Below are positions 20,130-32,439 of a stretch of DNA of 64,000 nucleotides, one piece after another; position 1 is the first letter of the stretch; each line of letters starts with the position of its first letter. A model generated the notes under the pieces. That model was not told where the DNA came from. It searched no databases and was given only the letters and a program-made list of their open reading frames with translations. Source of the DNA: Halichondria panicea (lineage: Eukaryota > Porifera > Demospongiae > Suberitida > Halichondriidae); the NCBI RefSeq assembly GCF_963675165.1, contig NC_087383.1, positions 1,890,979 to 1,954,978 on the forward strand. The letters are read 5' to 3'. Both the position numbers and the translations under genes were made by a program.

Positions 20130-22441
20130 CATCTGCATAGTTCCAATTTTCACTCCAGCTCAGCCATGACACCCGGGTCCATGATTTGATATCTCTTGAG
20201 CAGCTTCTCCTCCATGTCTAGATGACTGCACTTCTAGAAGGTAAAAGAAAAACAAAATAATGCATTTGATAAAGATCTACTCTTATGCAAACAACATTGT
20301 AATTAGTATTGAGAGCAAATACATGTGATGATCATTACCAAATTTACTGGTAAAGGGTCAAACTGTTAGCAAGAGAGTTCATAATAGATGAACTCTTGCT
20401 GTTAGTATGTAAAATTGCCAGCTATGGACCCCAACTAGTACCTACATGCAAATTTTAGGGGGGGGGGAATTGGAGCTAGGGGGAATATCCCCCTTCCCCC
20501 CTGTAGGACACACTGCTCACCCTTTAGAAGACTGCCCCCCCCCCCCCCTATACACACACACTCACCCTTCTAGAAGAATGTCCCACAATAGCCTTCGGAG
20601 CTGTCTCCTTCCTCTTAGCAATCACTCCATCGATGTGCGTCTTGAGTACCTCGTTTCGACTAATCTTGGACGCTAGATACAGCACACCTGCCACTGTAGC
20701 ATGTAGCACCACTCTGTGATGTGCCTCAAGACCTTTCTCCTTCACAGCAAGCTCTTGCAGCTGGTGTAGGAAGACCAGTATATCTGAGAGCCTTTGATAA
20801 GAGAATTCCAGTGTCAGGAGAAATACGAGTTGGTAGAAAGCGAGTGTGTTAGCAGGGCTAGTGCAGAGAGTTTTGGCCAGTTCCAGGAGATTGGTGAAGA
20901 GAGAGTTGACTGTTTTAGAGAGGAATCCTTTCTAAACCACACCCTCCAGACTCACCCAATCACTGCACAATGGGAGGGTATAAATACACGTACATGTAGC
21001 TGTATGCACTGCACATGACATACATGTAGTGAAAGCTAAGACAAAAGCTCATATGGACCTGTGTAACTAACAAATAAAATATAGTGTGCCTCAAATGCAC
21101 ACTGAACATAGCAAGGTACACACACACACACATCCACATACGTGTTGAGAGGAATCTTGTCCTTGTTGGCATGGTATTGTACGAGACGATGCCAGAGTAG
21201 GGCCACATCCAGCTGTGTGTTGGGCTCTCGTATGAGGAGCAATTGAACGAGGGATGCAAACAGTTGCCCTGGGAACGCCGGCTCTAGCACTGATGCGTGA
21301 CAGGTGTCAGCCACCGCCCTCAAACACTTGACCAGGGAGGTAGTCAACATGGGGCTGCATAATAAAGGAGAGAATACAATTATGGAAGCTTAAACACTTA
21401 GTAATGCACGCAGTCTATTGTGCATGGTCACATAATTATAAGCAGGTCATTCTCTATAATATAGTCTACTAAAGGTTACTGCTATAAACAGGATTCACGA
21501 AGGCACCAGAATCAGAGAACACGAACAGTGTTTATGACAGGAAACTAAACACATACTTGTACACAAATAGCTAAATGAAGCAACAGCTTCATAATTACAA
21601 TTCTCACCTGTTTTGAGTGTCTTGAGGTGCCAGAGGATGTACAGACAGTCCAGTACTAGTGGTGGCTCCACTATCAAGACCCCCTGAGGCCACGGGTACA
21701 TAAGAGTTGATGAGCCCCAGTATATCTGGCTTGTGATAGTCGGGAAGGACTCCTGCAAACTCCCCCACAGTGATAGTGATGGATTGCTGAAAGGTCAGAG
21801 AGGACGTGAGGTCGGAGGGGCCTTCTGAAACGGTTTCTATGGAGATACGAAGGTGGCGGACCAGTACAGACGGACCTGCATGAGTGGACACGAGCTAAGT
21901 AATGTAAATACATGTATGCAGATTAAAGCGTGGAATTAAACCATACTATCATATTACTAGAATGTTTTGCGAGCATCAAACATTTGCGAATTTTGCGAGG
22001 GTTGATCAATTCGCAACAATAATATCCGCAAAACCTAAATCATTTCTAGTAAATACACACGATCCTTGCCAGAACGCAATAGTTAGATCGCAAAAGGTCA
22101 AATTTTCTGCTGATTTGGCTCATTCGAAAAGGTTTTTCACCCGCAAAATTATTCTAGTAATACGGTACGTATAATTATAAAGATTAAGCCAGTGTCAAAA
22201 CATACAATGTCATGTACAAACTTTAATAACAGCTATGAAAGTATCTACGTACGAAGAATAAATGCGTATAGCCTTCTTTAGAAAATGGCCCAAAAATAAT
22301 ATGTGCAACCATACAAGTACTTTACCATGGAGACTCACCTAGAGAGCTGTCTGCTGCCACGGCAACACACTTAGAGAGTGTGCCGAGGATCCCTTGTTTG
22401 GTCTCCCAGGACTCCTTCACCTTGGTATCCAGGTGGTCCAC
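20130..22441 (-). pseudogene. EFR3-like partial gene, exons 7 (part) to 10
   Basis: Exons on the - strand: 7 (22339 to about 22441, SKCVAVAADSSL), 8 (21608-21875, VLPDYHKPDILGLINSYVPV), 9 (21142-21354, MLTTSLVKCLRAVADTCHAS) and 10 (20566-20931, GLEAHHRVVLHATVAGVLYL). These match successive stretches of EFR3, the palmitoylated scaffold that recruits PI4-kinase III alpha to the plasma membrane. Exon 8 lacks 18 nt (DIFRTL) present in the other copies, and exon 7 lost its first part at a join with the G-rich minisatellite. Exon 10 keeps FTNLLELAKTL, absent from the 49-kb copy. Exons 1-6 are missing, so this is a stranded 3' fragment. A coiled-coil exon lies beyond at about 20140-20225. Confidence 0.8.
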
Positions 22442-22565
22442 TGGGGGGCTGTGGGGGGTACATGATAGATACTGTACACTGGGGGGCTGTGGGGGTACAT
22501 GATACATACTGTACACTGAGGGAGTTCATGTGAGTGGAAAGGTACAATACACATGTACATGTAGG

Positions 22566-22742
22566 TACCGTATAGCGGGCAGTTTTCGTGGAGTAAAAAA
22601 TTCGTTCAACTCGAAAAACGGTGGTTTTTGTGAGTAAAAATTTGTTTAGTCTCGTTGCCTGCACTGCATTCCGGTAAACCACGCCTACGTTAAAATTTCG
22701 TGGAGGTCAGCTTGCCCACGAAAATTACCTGCTATAATTACT
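22566..22742. mobile_element. MITE-like inverted repeat (CCGTATAGCGGG family)
   Basis: Left ACCGTATAGCGGGCAGTTTT CG and right CGAAAATTACCTGCTATAATT form imperfect inverted ends. Similar ends occur at 30371-30522 and 43412-43605, and partly at 11350 and 57058-57265. Non-coding. Confidence 0.5.
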
Positions 22743-22890
22743 TGCTGTCTTCGTGGGGATACATGTCTACACTGGAGGGAACAATTGATCAAGAATAAAT
22801 AAAGAGTATGTTGGACCTGAAAGCTATCAATGTTACACAACAAAACAAAGCAAAAAGCAACGAAATACTGTGGACAGTCCGTTATGGATA

Positions 22891-23484
22891 TTATTTACAG
22901 TCGATCGTATGACCACAAGTATTTTTATCAAGTATAATGCACCATACACTATGGCCTATATGGTGAGAACACTTGGCCACCAGTGCATGTATATACCGTG
23001 TAGCTGCATGGCTTGGTCGAAGTAACGGAATAATGCTTGGTATCGTCGATAATGTGGGGAGGCTCATGCGGGTTTGAGTACGGGGGGCACTAGTGGATAC
23101 GAGGGGAACATGTGCTAGTGAGGTACTTGACATACCTGCCGTTCCGGTGCTGACAACAGGGGGACTCCGTGGGGTACCCGAGCCGGAAGCAGAGATGGTT
23201 GGGATCGATGAGGGGACTGATGGTGGGACTGATGGTGAGACTGATGAGGGGACGGCTGTGGGGCGGTGTTGTTGGACTGCTGCCTGAATCCGCTGGTCCA
23301 ATGCGATGATGATCGTTGGTAACACCGCGCCGAGGGCTGCCTGGACAGAATTGGCAATCATGGTGTTGAGAGTTTTCGTAGTTGTCGTCTGGTTGGTAGA
23401 ACTGATCGGCGGTGTTCCAGTTGGGGATGTGCTCGAGGAGGTAGTGGTCATCTTTGTATAGAGAATTACAGGATAGATCAGCAA
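22891..23484 (-). CDS. Ser/Thr/Pro-rich ORF of unknown function, head-to-head with NLR-3
   Basis: The likely start is the ATG at 23452-23454 (MTTTSSSTSPTGTPPISST). A hydrophobic-amphipathic stretch follows (TLNTMIANSVQAALGAVLP, then TIIIALDQRIQAAVQQ), then long Ser/Thr/Pro repeats. No domain recognised; it resembles the N-terminal part of a mobile-element ORF as much as a host protein. Its start is about 215 bp from the NLR-3 start on the other strand. The related copy at 53525-53926 has ATA in place of the start codon and an internal frameshift, so selection to keep it is doubtful. Confidence 0.4.
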   Translation of the reverse strand: MLIYPVILYTKMTTTSSSTSPTGTPPISSTNQTTTTKTLNTMIANSVQAALGAVLPTIIIALDQRIQAAVQQHRPTAVPSSVSPSVPPSVPSSIPTISASGSGTPRSPPVVSTGTAGMSSTSLAHVPLVSTSAPRTQTRMSLPTLSTIPSIIPLLRPSHAATRYIHALVAKCSHHIGHSVWCIILDKNTCGHTIDCK

Positions 23485-23667
23485 GGGAAATCTTGAGAAT
23501 TATAGGATAGACCCAGAAGAGAAGTTTTCTTGTTCTTTCACTGACTGCCTGACCACGTGTTCCTTGCGCATGCCGTGTTGGTTGCAATTGGTATCTGTAT
23601 GTCACTTGTTAACCACATTTGATTTATATTTCTGAGAGAGCTACAAGGCACAGATTTATTTGCTGGA

Positions 23668-26627
23668 ATGGCCACTAAAGAGCAGAACCAAGGTATAAAG
23701 ACTGTCATGTTTCCTATAAAGGATAAACCCAATGATTGCTAAAGCATAAAATCCTCATTGGTGATTGCTAACCTTGTGTACGTGTGCTTGCTATCTATTT
23801 TCAGAGCTCACAATTGACGATCTGAAGACAGAATTGAAACTAACTGATGAGCAGCTCAATACAACAATAAAAGAACCAGATCTACCCGAGTTAGCAGCAT
23901 GTTTCGACAATGTTCACAAAGGCTACCTTGAAAAATTGGAGCTCTCACCTGGAGAACAAACTGACGTGAGGACTAGAGCATATGTAGATGGCACTCTGGC
24001 AGGAATGTTGCTGGCTTTGAAATTCTGGATTCTGACCAACGGACTAGACGCCACTTTCCAAGCTCTGCTACTCGTCATACTCTCCCTGCTCAAAGAAGAC
24101 ATTGCTGTTCGAGTGTGCAAGTACTTGTCTGACAAATGTGAGTCGGTCATGTGAGAATGTGGTCATTGTGGTACCATACGTTGTGGGAGTGATTGTAACC
24201 AAATAAGGGACTGTCACCTTAATTGCTATTGTTACACATACAATTCTCTATTAACTATCACTAGGAATGGTACTCACCTATTGTTTTGTTTCCCCAGACT
24301 CCACCACCTCGTGTCCCCCCTCCCGAGAGAGGGTCCTGCTGAACCACAAGCTGTCCTTGTACAGAGACTACCTACAAAGTCGCTACAGAGCACGAGTATC
24401 CACATCAGCCACACAATGGCCTCCTGTCCCAACAAACAAAGTCTTCAAACTGGCCATGATTCAGAAGGAGAAAATACAGAGAGGAAGAATCGACGATGAA
24501 TTTGTTAAACTAACAATCACAGGAAAAATTGACGATATTTTGCTTCAAAAAACTCCAATTGACTTAATGAATATTTTCTCTGAGATTGGAAATAGACAGA
24601 ACTTTGTGTTGATTGAAGGAGCTCCCGGCTCTGGCAAGAGCACCCTTGCTCTACACATCTGTCAGGAGTGGGCAAAGGGGAAACTGTTCCAAGAGTTTGA
24701 TATTGCAATCCTCGTGAGACTGAGAGATCCCCTTGTTAAAGAAGCAAAAACAATAGAAGATCTTCTCCCTTGTAGGAATTCAACACTGGCGTGCCAAATA
24801 GGGGCAATAATTTCAGGGACTGATGGCAAAGGTGTACTGTGGGTGCTGGACGGATGGGACGAACTTCCTTCTGACCTCCCTAGAGACTCAATCATTAACA
24901 AACTAATTCGACCAGACATGTCACAAAAAGGAGCCCTACACGAATCAGCTGTGATTGTAACATCTCGACCGTCATCTTCGGCTGAGCTCCACCCACTAGT
25001 CTCGTCCAGGGTGGAGGTGTTGGGGTTCACTCCACATCAACTAGAACAGTATTTTACCGAGTGTCTGGAAGGTGACTCACAAGCTGTGCAGACTCTACTG
25101 GAGAGAATTCGAGAGAACCCAGTGGTAGAAGGTAGCTGCTACCTCCCCCTCAATGCTTCCATTGTCGTTAATTGCTTCCTTTCTGACAACCACTCCCTCC
25201 CCACATCCAACCACGGGATATTCACATCGGTTGTCCAAAGCTCTCTCAAGAGATACCTCCAGGAGAAGTTGGGGAAGACCATTCCAGTGGGAGACATCAC
25301 ATCCCCAGACTCACTGCCCTCGGAAATCAGAACAGAGACCGTACAAATGTGTCAACTTGCATATCATGGGATTGAAGCCAACAAAGCAACATTTACTGAC
25401 GGTGATTTGGCTGCTCTTCGCATTACGAAGGACATTTCAAACGTTGGATTATTACAAACTGTTCCCAGCATCATTAGCGATGGTGATCTGGTTTACTACT
25501 GCTTTCTCCATCTGTCTATTCAAGAGCTACTAGCAGCAATCCACATCTCTCTCATGTCTCCCAAGCAACAAATTTCTGTATTCCAGAAGCTATTTGGTAG
25601 TCCTCGATTCAGTGCAGTCTTCCAATTTTATGCTGGTATCACCAAACTGAGAACTAGTAGACCAATCCTCAGCTTGCTACCTCGATTCTTGTGTCCAGTT
25701 CCAGCCACTGTTTTTGATCTGGTCAGAAAGGTTGTCAAAACTGAGAAAGAGAAGAAGTATTATGAGCCGAAGCCCCTTTTGTTGTCCCTCATCAATTGTT
25801 TGTACGAAGCTGAAGACTCGCGACTGTGTGTGTTTGTGGCTAATCTTCTTAATCACAATCTAGATCTTGATTACACTACAATGAATCCCATTGACTGCCT
25901 CTCTGTTGGATATTTCGTATCAGCTTGTTCCAACACCAGTAATGGATTCACACTTAGCCTCCGAGATTGCTCTATTGGTGACCAAGGCTGCAAATTTCTG
26001 GCCCGAGGACTCTCCAAGTGTCCTAACTCTAATAATGATATTCCTACAGAAGGGATACACATCGCTGAGATTATCGAGAACACTAGTTCAATATCTGAAT
26101 TGGATTTGTCTAATAATGCCATTGGTAACAGTGGACTTTGCGAACTCTGTGCGGCCTTGTCCACTAACACATCATTAAAGAGCCTGTCCCTGAGCAATTG
26201 CTCACTAACAATATCAGACGACAATGGAGCTGCCCTCTATCAACTTCTGAATACAAACGATTCCCTCGAATATCTTGATTTGTCTCATAACACAGTGACT
26301 AGCTGTCGTCACATTGCTGCTGGACTTGCAGTTAATAAGACTCTGAGAACATTGAACTTGGATGACTGTGAACTGACTGATCAGAGTATCGAGGAGCTAT
26401 CAACTGGACTGATCAACAAGATTGAAACACTGTTCATTAATGGTAATGCCTCAATAACAGAAGATGGAATGAAGACGCTTGCCAGACATCTAACCACCCA
26501 CTGCTCTGAACTGACATGGTTGGGGATACCCGACCACCTAATATCCTGTATCGAGACAGTATTCAGGGACACTAACAAAGAGAGGAAGAGAAATGGACTA
26601 CCCGAGATTAATGTGTTAGATTATTAA
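23668..26627 (+). CDS. NLR-3: intact Death-NACHT-LRR receptor, three exons
   Basis: Exons 23668-23692, 23805-24137 and 24298-26627; phases fit exactly and give 895 residues. Start chosen because MATKEQNQ plus donor GTATAA is identical at five loci. Death-like domain about residues 9-118 (ELTIDDLKTELK ... VRVCKYLSDK). A helical region (residues 120-215) leads into NACHT: Walker A GAPGSGKS at 227-234, Walker B LWVLDGWDEL at 300-309, TSRP at 341-344. LRRs about 665-850, C-terminus NVLDY. Known: such NLRs are cytosolic sensors that oligomerise through NACHT and signal by homotypic Death-domain contacts. No signal peptide or membrane segment. The variable stretch before Walker B (RNSTLACQIGA) is shared with NLR-2 rather than NLR-1, -4 and -6. 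The hairpin seen before other copies is absent. Confidence 0.95.
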
Positions 26628-27170
26628 TTTATAATTAATTGATTATTATTAATAATTAATGTTTAGTTATAATTATATTATGATTATTGTTGTTATTAAT
26701 TAATTAATAAATGTTAATTAATTTGTTGTGTTATGCATCTAATCTCTATCATTGGTCAATATAATTATAGCACATGTACAGATGGTGACGAGTGAATTCA
26801 ATGCTTCCTACTGACACGGAGAGCATGTCATGCACTAGCTGTATGTATGTAACTGAATACACTATTGTAATAATGCTATAATCTCCACCTAGCTAGCCTC
26901 CTTCACAGGCTTTCAAGAGAAGTGCGGCATGGGCCGGGATCGAGGCTAATCTCGACATGATTTACTTTGACAACAATTATATTATTACTAGGACAATTTA
27001 CAAAACAGTTAGTGCACAGAAGACTAGAAATATGTCGGCACATTACATAACAATTACCTAAAAACAAATCAGTTGGAATTGGTCAATATATAGCACAGTA
27101 ATAATGATGGTTTAAATTCAATGCTCCCTACAGTGTCACAGAGAGCACATGCACTGTACGTATAAAACTG
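26628..27170. other. NLR 3' flank, no gene; shared with NLR-4
   Basis: AT-rich sequence followed by CACGGAGAGCATGTCATGC and GCCTCCTTCACAGGCTTTC. Near-identical sequence follows NLR-4 (about 38845-39410), so the 3' flank duplicated together with the gene and the adjoining IQGAP tail. Confidence 0.6.
26706..26711 (+). terminator. Candidate polyadenylation signal of NLR-3
   Basis: AATAAA 79 bp after the stop codon, in a very AT-rich 3' flank. The corresponding AATAAA after NLR-4 is at 38940-38945. Position fits, but AT-rich sequence makes chance occurrence easy. Confidence 0.35.
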
Positions 27171-27610
27171 TCAATGAATGTAGTGGAAATCCAATTTAAC
27201 GCTCTGTCGATTTTTGTTTATGAGGAAGATGAGCAGATTAATGTTCACTTTGGCCCTTCCAAACATCTTCATGATTGCTAGGCCCTCGTATTGCAGCTGA
27301 AGGAGGTCCTGTGTGGGGAGAAGAGAGGGCAGTGAAACACTTCAACTAGTATAAGACAAAGAATGCATGTATTTGTAAGACAAATGAATACATGTACTTA
27401 CATACACCGTACAAGCATACCAACACTATACCTGACACAAGGCAGTAAACTTCTTAAACACTTTACGTACCTACCAAATTAATTCTACCTGTACACACAC
27501 CCTCACCTGGAGGACCAGCTCCACCTTCTCTATCTGCTTGACGTGATCTCAAACACAATACTTTCGAACCTGAACCTGGGCGAGTAAGAAATAATGTTCA
27601 CATAATTATA
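27171..27610 (-). pseudogene. IQGAP-like C-terminal exons, copy d
   Basis: Last exon 27171-27308 is intact: DLLQLQYEGLAIMKMFGRAK, then VNINLLIFLINKNRQS and stop after FHYIH. The penultimate exon (about 27507-27575) carries the shared 43-nt deletion (VFEIT joined directly to KQIEKVELVLQ out of frame). The GAP-related exon present in copies c and e is missing because the block breaks off near 27795. Convergent with NLR-3. Confidence 0.78.
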
Positions 27611-29213
27611 GCATAACGTTGCACATAAGATCAAGGTCGTAGCAAGAGGTCAGGCTGGTCAGGTTTTGGCCTAACCACTTTAGCAGCTGGGTAGGTAATG
27701 GTCGTAAATATTGTAAGTGATAATGCGCATGCTGTTTTGGTGAGGAAAAGTGATGACCTTTTTCTTAGGTAAAAAATTCACCACTGTATGCAAAAGTTGC
27801 AGAAAAAGACAAAGAATGCATGTATTTGTAAGACAAATGAATACATGTACTTACATACACAGTACAAGCATACCAACACTATACCTGACACAAGACAGTA
27901 AGCTTCACAGCTTACTGTCAACAGTAACAGGAAAAACACGATAAACTCTTAAACCAACAGACAATAATCATGGAAAGTTAATAATTTTCTGCTGATTTGG
28001 CGTTTTTTACCAACAAATAATATCTAGTCCAGTACTAATTTAATGTACAAAGATGCAGTGCATAATGTAGGCCATAATCTGTACAGGTATACTGTACCAC
28101 TTTTATTACCTGTTGTTTGTAGCACTCAAATATCTACCCCATCGGCACACTGCTCTACTCCAACTCCTCACAGCAATCCAGTGCCTTCTTGAGCTCTTCC
28201 TCCATCACAAGTCTCTCTTGAACAGCAGACTGGGTAATAGATTGCATGGTGGTCATGTACACACACACAGGTATACAGATACAACCATCACAACATCGTG
28301 GTAGTGGTACAGTAGTTATATAATTGCAGGTACATGTATTAATGAAAGCACCGCGGGTGCTGATGCCTCGGTGGAGGTGCAAAGCTACATAACATAAAGT
28401 TACACACATTATCATGATGAACATTTTTGCATTTTTGCTGCATGCAAACTCAAATTGCATGGTGGTCGATCATGTACACACACACACACACAGGTAATAC
28501 AACCACCATGTGGTAGTGGTACAGCTGTTTGCTCACTGCATTACCACAAAACAACAAAATACCATACAATGTTGCTATGCAAACAACATGTGGTCCTAAG
28601 CAATGATGGCTTCTAGCACTTGTATGTTAAATGGGGTACTTTTTGAGGGTTACAAAAATGGCTAATCTGCGAGACCCTCAAAAATTACCCGCTATAAGGT
28701 GGCATCAATATTATAGTAAAATAATGCTCTCACGATCTACTCTTGGTGGTATGAAAACTCACATACAAATTATGGTGAGGATCTGAAATGGAGAATGGGC
28801 GGGGACTAGCTTGCATATACCAGCAGATATGATATACATGTAGCTACTAACCGTCCACTGAATGTATGGAAAGCAGTGTGAAGGCTGAAGAAACTGTTAG
28901 TACGAAGTACTGCAAAGGACATCAAACACTGACAGATCACAAAAGATAGTTTAAGCCTGCTGCTTATACAAATGTATGAGAAATGTGAAATATGTTCGGA
29001 ATTATTGGTCAAACCGATATACCACAGTGAGCGAATCAGCCATCTGCAGGTTCCTTAGCGTAACAATTTTTCGTTCAGCATGCAAGTCTCAGCACAAGGT
29101 GTTGATAGACCATTCTCCATATCAAATCCTCCCCGGTTCTATTAGTTTCCATAGTCTAGTTCTAGGGTATAATCAGTATCTTGGTTGGCTTCTGTTATGA
29201 TTGTCAGTATTAA

Positions 29214-29469
29214 CAGGAGCCCATAAATAAGAGAAGGAGCAGCTGACTACGGGGATCACGTTTCGTAAGTGGTTATGACCGCATTTCCATATATGCAGAG
29301 TCACTTAAGTGGTTGAATCCCTACACGTGTTATACACAATACAGGGCTGCGGTTTGCAAGCACTTAGTCGCTTCCAAACAAGGAAGTGCGGTTTCACCGG
29401 CAATTACGAGACGTGATCCCCGAGTATACGTTGAAGTTAGCCGCTCCTTCTCTTATTTATGGGCTCCTG
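29214..29469. mobile_element. 256-bp foldback element with 7-bp target duplication
   Basis: Ends CAGGAGCCCATAAATAAGAG and CTCTTATTTATGGGCTCCTG, flanked by GTATTAA at 29207-29213 and 29470-29476. Inner arms ATCACGTTTCGTAA and GAGACGTGAT also pair. Duplicated with its block at 42007-42265. End sequence and 7-bp target size suggest kinship with the 19574 family. Confidence 0.88.
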
Positions 29470-30370
29470 GTATTAACAAGGCAACAAAAGCAATCTGAAT
29501 CATAACTTGGAATTGCCTGTAAAATGTAAACCTCTTATAATAAGGAAATTTTAGGGAGCTGACTGTATTTACTATCTTTTACTATCTATGCATTTTATCC
29601 GGGTCTAACTACCACTGCATATGTAGTGAATCAAATCTGAAAGGAACTTGTGTTGCTCAAAATTGGATTTTCCCAGAAGCAGCTTGTTGACCTCGAGCAT
29701 CAAGCATAAATGAGTAGGAGGAATGATAATGCTGTGCAAGTAGAGTACATACTCTTTAAGTTGTGTGAAAGTCTGCAGTATAGATAGTCTGTAAGATGCA
29801 TCACTTTACTGTGATTTTGTGATGTGTGGGTGGTGCATGTGGGTGGATTAAAATAACACAGACAGAGGTAATCACTACATTGTGGTTGCAGTGCTCTTGC
29901 AAAGGAAAACCACAGTACTAGCAACTTCATTAGGAAGAGTATGCAACTCCACATACTTAAAACCGTAGTAGGCGTTCTGTTCAACCGTCGTCACATGCTG
30001 TCAGGGTTTCATAGGATAAAAACTTGGGGGGAGGGGAAGGTGTACGTGCACCGAAAAATGTTGACCACACCTCCTATTACATCACTATACATAAAGGTTC
30101 ACCCAAACCCTGGCTGTCGTGAAATCTTAAATTAGGATGTTTGCAATGAATTATCAAGTACCTTTACAAGGGCTAGCACATTGTATCTCAAGTGTCTGTG
30201 GTTACAATCAGGGTTTCATGAAGAGGGGTGGGAGCACTCAGATTTCCCAAAATTCCCCCCTGGAAACATGAACAATTAATGATGTACCAAATTGTACAGT
30301 GAGATCTAGTACATGTAGCTATAATGATTATTCTACATGTATCAGTCAGATCAGTTGAGAAAAAGCCTCT

Positions 30371-30522
30371 TACGTCCGTATAGCGGGTATATTTCGAGGG
30401 TATAAATTTTCGTGCTATAGCGCCCTTTTTGCAGCATGCATGCAATATTAAATTCGCGGTTTATGCCTAATCCGCGAAAACACGAACATTTATACCCTCG
30501 AAATATACTCGCTATACGGTAC
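30371..30522. mobile_element. MITE-like inverted repeat (CCGTATAGCGGG family)
   Basis: CCGTATAGCGGGTATATTTC on the left and GAAATATACTCGCTATACGG on the right, with CGAGGGTATAAATTTTCG against CGAACATTTATACCCTCG inside. A longer version with an extra internal piece is at about 43412-43605. Confidence 0.75.
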
Positions 30523-30646
30523 ATCATGTCCATTTTGATCTAGCACATGGTACAGTTCAAAAGTTCAGACAGGAGATGTACATACACAAAATGGATGTGT
30601 ACAATTATTATATGATACCCTTTGAAATTTAAACCTTACAACATAA

Positions 30647-31283
30647 GCAGTGCACGTACATAGTGGGACCATAAGCAGTGCATGTACATAGTGGGACCAT
30701 AGGCAGTGCGTGTACATAGTGGGGCCATAGGCAGTGCGTGTACATAGTGGGACCATAGGCAGTGCGTGTACATAGTGGGGCCATAAGCAGTGCATGTACA
30801 TAGTGGGACCATAAGCAGTGCATGTACATAGTGGGACCATAGGCAGTGCACGTACATAGTGGGACCATAGGCAGTGCGTGTACATAGTGGGGCCATAGGC
30901 AGTGCGTGTACATAGTGGGGCCATAGGCAGTGCATGTACATAGTGTGGCCATAGGCAGTGCGTGTACATAGTGGGGCCATAGGCAGTGCGTGTACATAGT
31001 GGGGCCATAGGCAGTGCGTGTACATAGTGGGGCCATAGGCAGTGCGTGTACATAATGGGGCCATAGGCAGTGCGTGTACATAGTGGGACCATAGGCAGTG
31101 CGTGTACATAGTGGGGCCATAGGCAGTGCGTGTACATAGTGGGGCCATAGGCAGTGCGTGTACATAGTGGGCAGTGCGTGTACATAGTGGGGCCATAGGC
31201 AGTGCGTGTACATAGTGGGGCCATAGGCAGTGCGTGTACATAGTGGGACCATAGGCAGTGCATGTACATAGTGGGACCATAGG
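30647..31283. repeat. 28-bp satellite array 3 (about 23 units)
   Basis: Same unit as array 1 but with different dominant variants (GCGTGTACATAGTGGGGCCA). The left flank (CCTTTGAAATTTAAACC) is shared with array 4; the right flank jumps into the sequence beyond EFR3-like exon 10 (TATCCCCCTTCCCCCCTGTA), otherwise found near 20490, 48985 and 58690. The array marks a join between two duplicated blocks. Confidence 0.97.
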
Positions 31284-31358
31284 ATATCCCCCTTCCCCCC
31301 TGTATGACACCCTGCTCACCCTTTAGAAGACTGCCCCCCCCCATACACACACACTCAC

Positions 31359-32176
31359 CCCTCTAGAAGAATGTCCAACCATAGCCTTAGGAGCTGTCTC
31401 CCTCCTCTTAGCAATCACTCCATCGATGTGCGTCATCTTGAGTACCTCATTTCGACTAATCTTGGACGCTAGATGCAGCACACCCGCCACTGTAGCATGT
31501 AGCACCACTCTGTGATGTGCTTCAAGGCCTTTCTCCTTCACAGCAAGCTCTTGCAGCTGGTGTAGGAAAGACCAGTATATCTGAGAGCCCTTGATAAAAG
31601 AATTCCAGTGTCAGGAGAAATACGAGTTGGTAGAAAGCGAGTGTGTTAGCAGGGCTAGTGCAGAGAGCTTTGGCCAGTTCCAGGAGATTGGTGAAGAGGA
31701 GTTGACTGTTTTAGAGAGGAATTCTTTCGAAACCACACCCAGTGAGAGCCCGACAGCCTCCAGACTCACCCAATCACTGCACAAGGGGAGGGAGGAGTTA
31801 ACGGTGCAGTACTCTATAAATACGTGTACATGTAGCTGTAAGCACTGTACACCATAATTATACACAACCACACTATCATTGATTGTGTACACAGGGAAAA
31901 TTAAGACAAAGCTCCAAACATGCACACACATGTACTTACATGTATAACTGACAAGTATGCCTCAAATGCACACTGAACATACCAAGGTACACACACACAT
32001 GCACCACGTACGTGTCGAGAGGAATCTTGTCTTTGTTGGCATGGTGATCTACGAGACAATGCCAGAGTAGGGCGATATCCAGCTGTTGCCCTGGGAACGC
32101 CGTCTCTAGCACTGATGCGTGACAGGTGTCAGCCACCACCCTCAAACACTTGACCAGGGAGGTAGTCAACATGGGG
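31359..32176 (-). pseudogene. EFR3-like fragment, exons 9 and 10, degraded
   Basis: Exon 9 (32012-32176) lacks the segment FASLVQLLLIREPNTQ found elsewhere. Exon 10 (31359 to about 31727) has a 2-nt deletion near 31700 that shifts the frame, and its acceptor reads TTTCG instead of TTTAG. Remaining sequence (GLEAHHRVVLHATVAGVLHL) is clearly EFR3-like. No exons 1-8 are attached; upstream (- strand) is kinesin-related sequence. Not expected to be functional. Confidence 0.8.
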
Positions 32177-32439
32177 CTGCATAATAAAGGGGAAGTATAT
32201 GGAAGCTTAAACACTAGTAATGCAGTGAAACCGTGCAGTCTATTGTGGTCACGCAGGTCATCCTCTATAATACAGCCACTATTAGTCTACTCAAAGACTA
32301 CAATAATTAAGTTTTACAAAGGCGCCAGAATCACACTAAGTACTTTTACATAGAACACGTACATGTACAAACAGTGTTTATGACAGGAAACTAAACACAT
32401 GCATGTACACAAATAGCTAAATGAAGCAACAGCTAAACA

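Larger units (their letters stand above)
27950..30640. repeat. Segmental duplication block B, copy 1
   Basis: Closely matches about 40725-43720, including the coiled-coil segment (28135-28240), the 256-bp foldback element and the 30.4-kb MITE, and ends at a 28-bp satellite array in both places. The 15.0-15.89 kb region matches its left part, then turns into satellite. Small indels separate the copies; for example about 0.2 kb at 42345-42580 is absent near 29550. Confidence 0.8.

Noticed and set aside
21674-21913. Alternative-frame ORFs across EFR3-like exon 8 (also 50145-50402 and 59870-60127)
   Set aside because: The frame matching EFR3 (VLPDYHKPDILG) has correct splice phases; the others are shadows.
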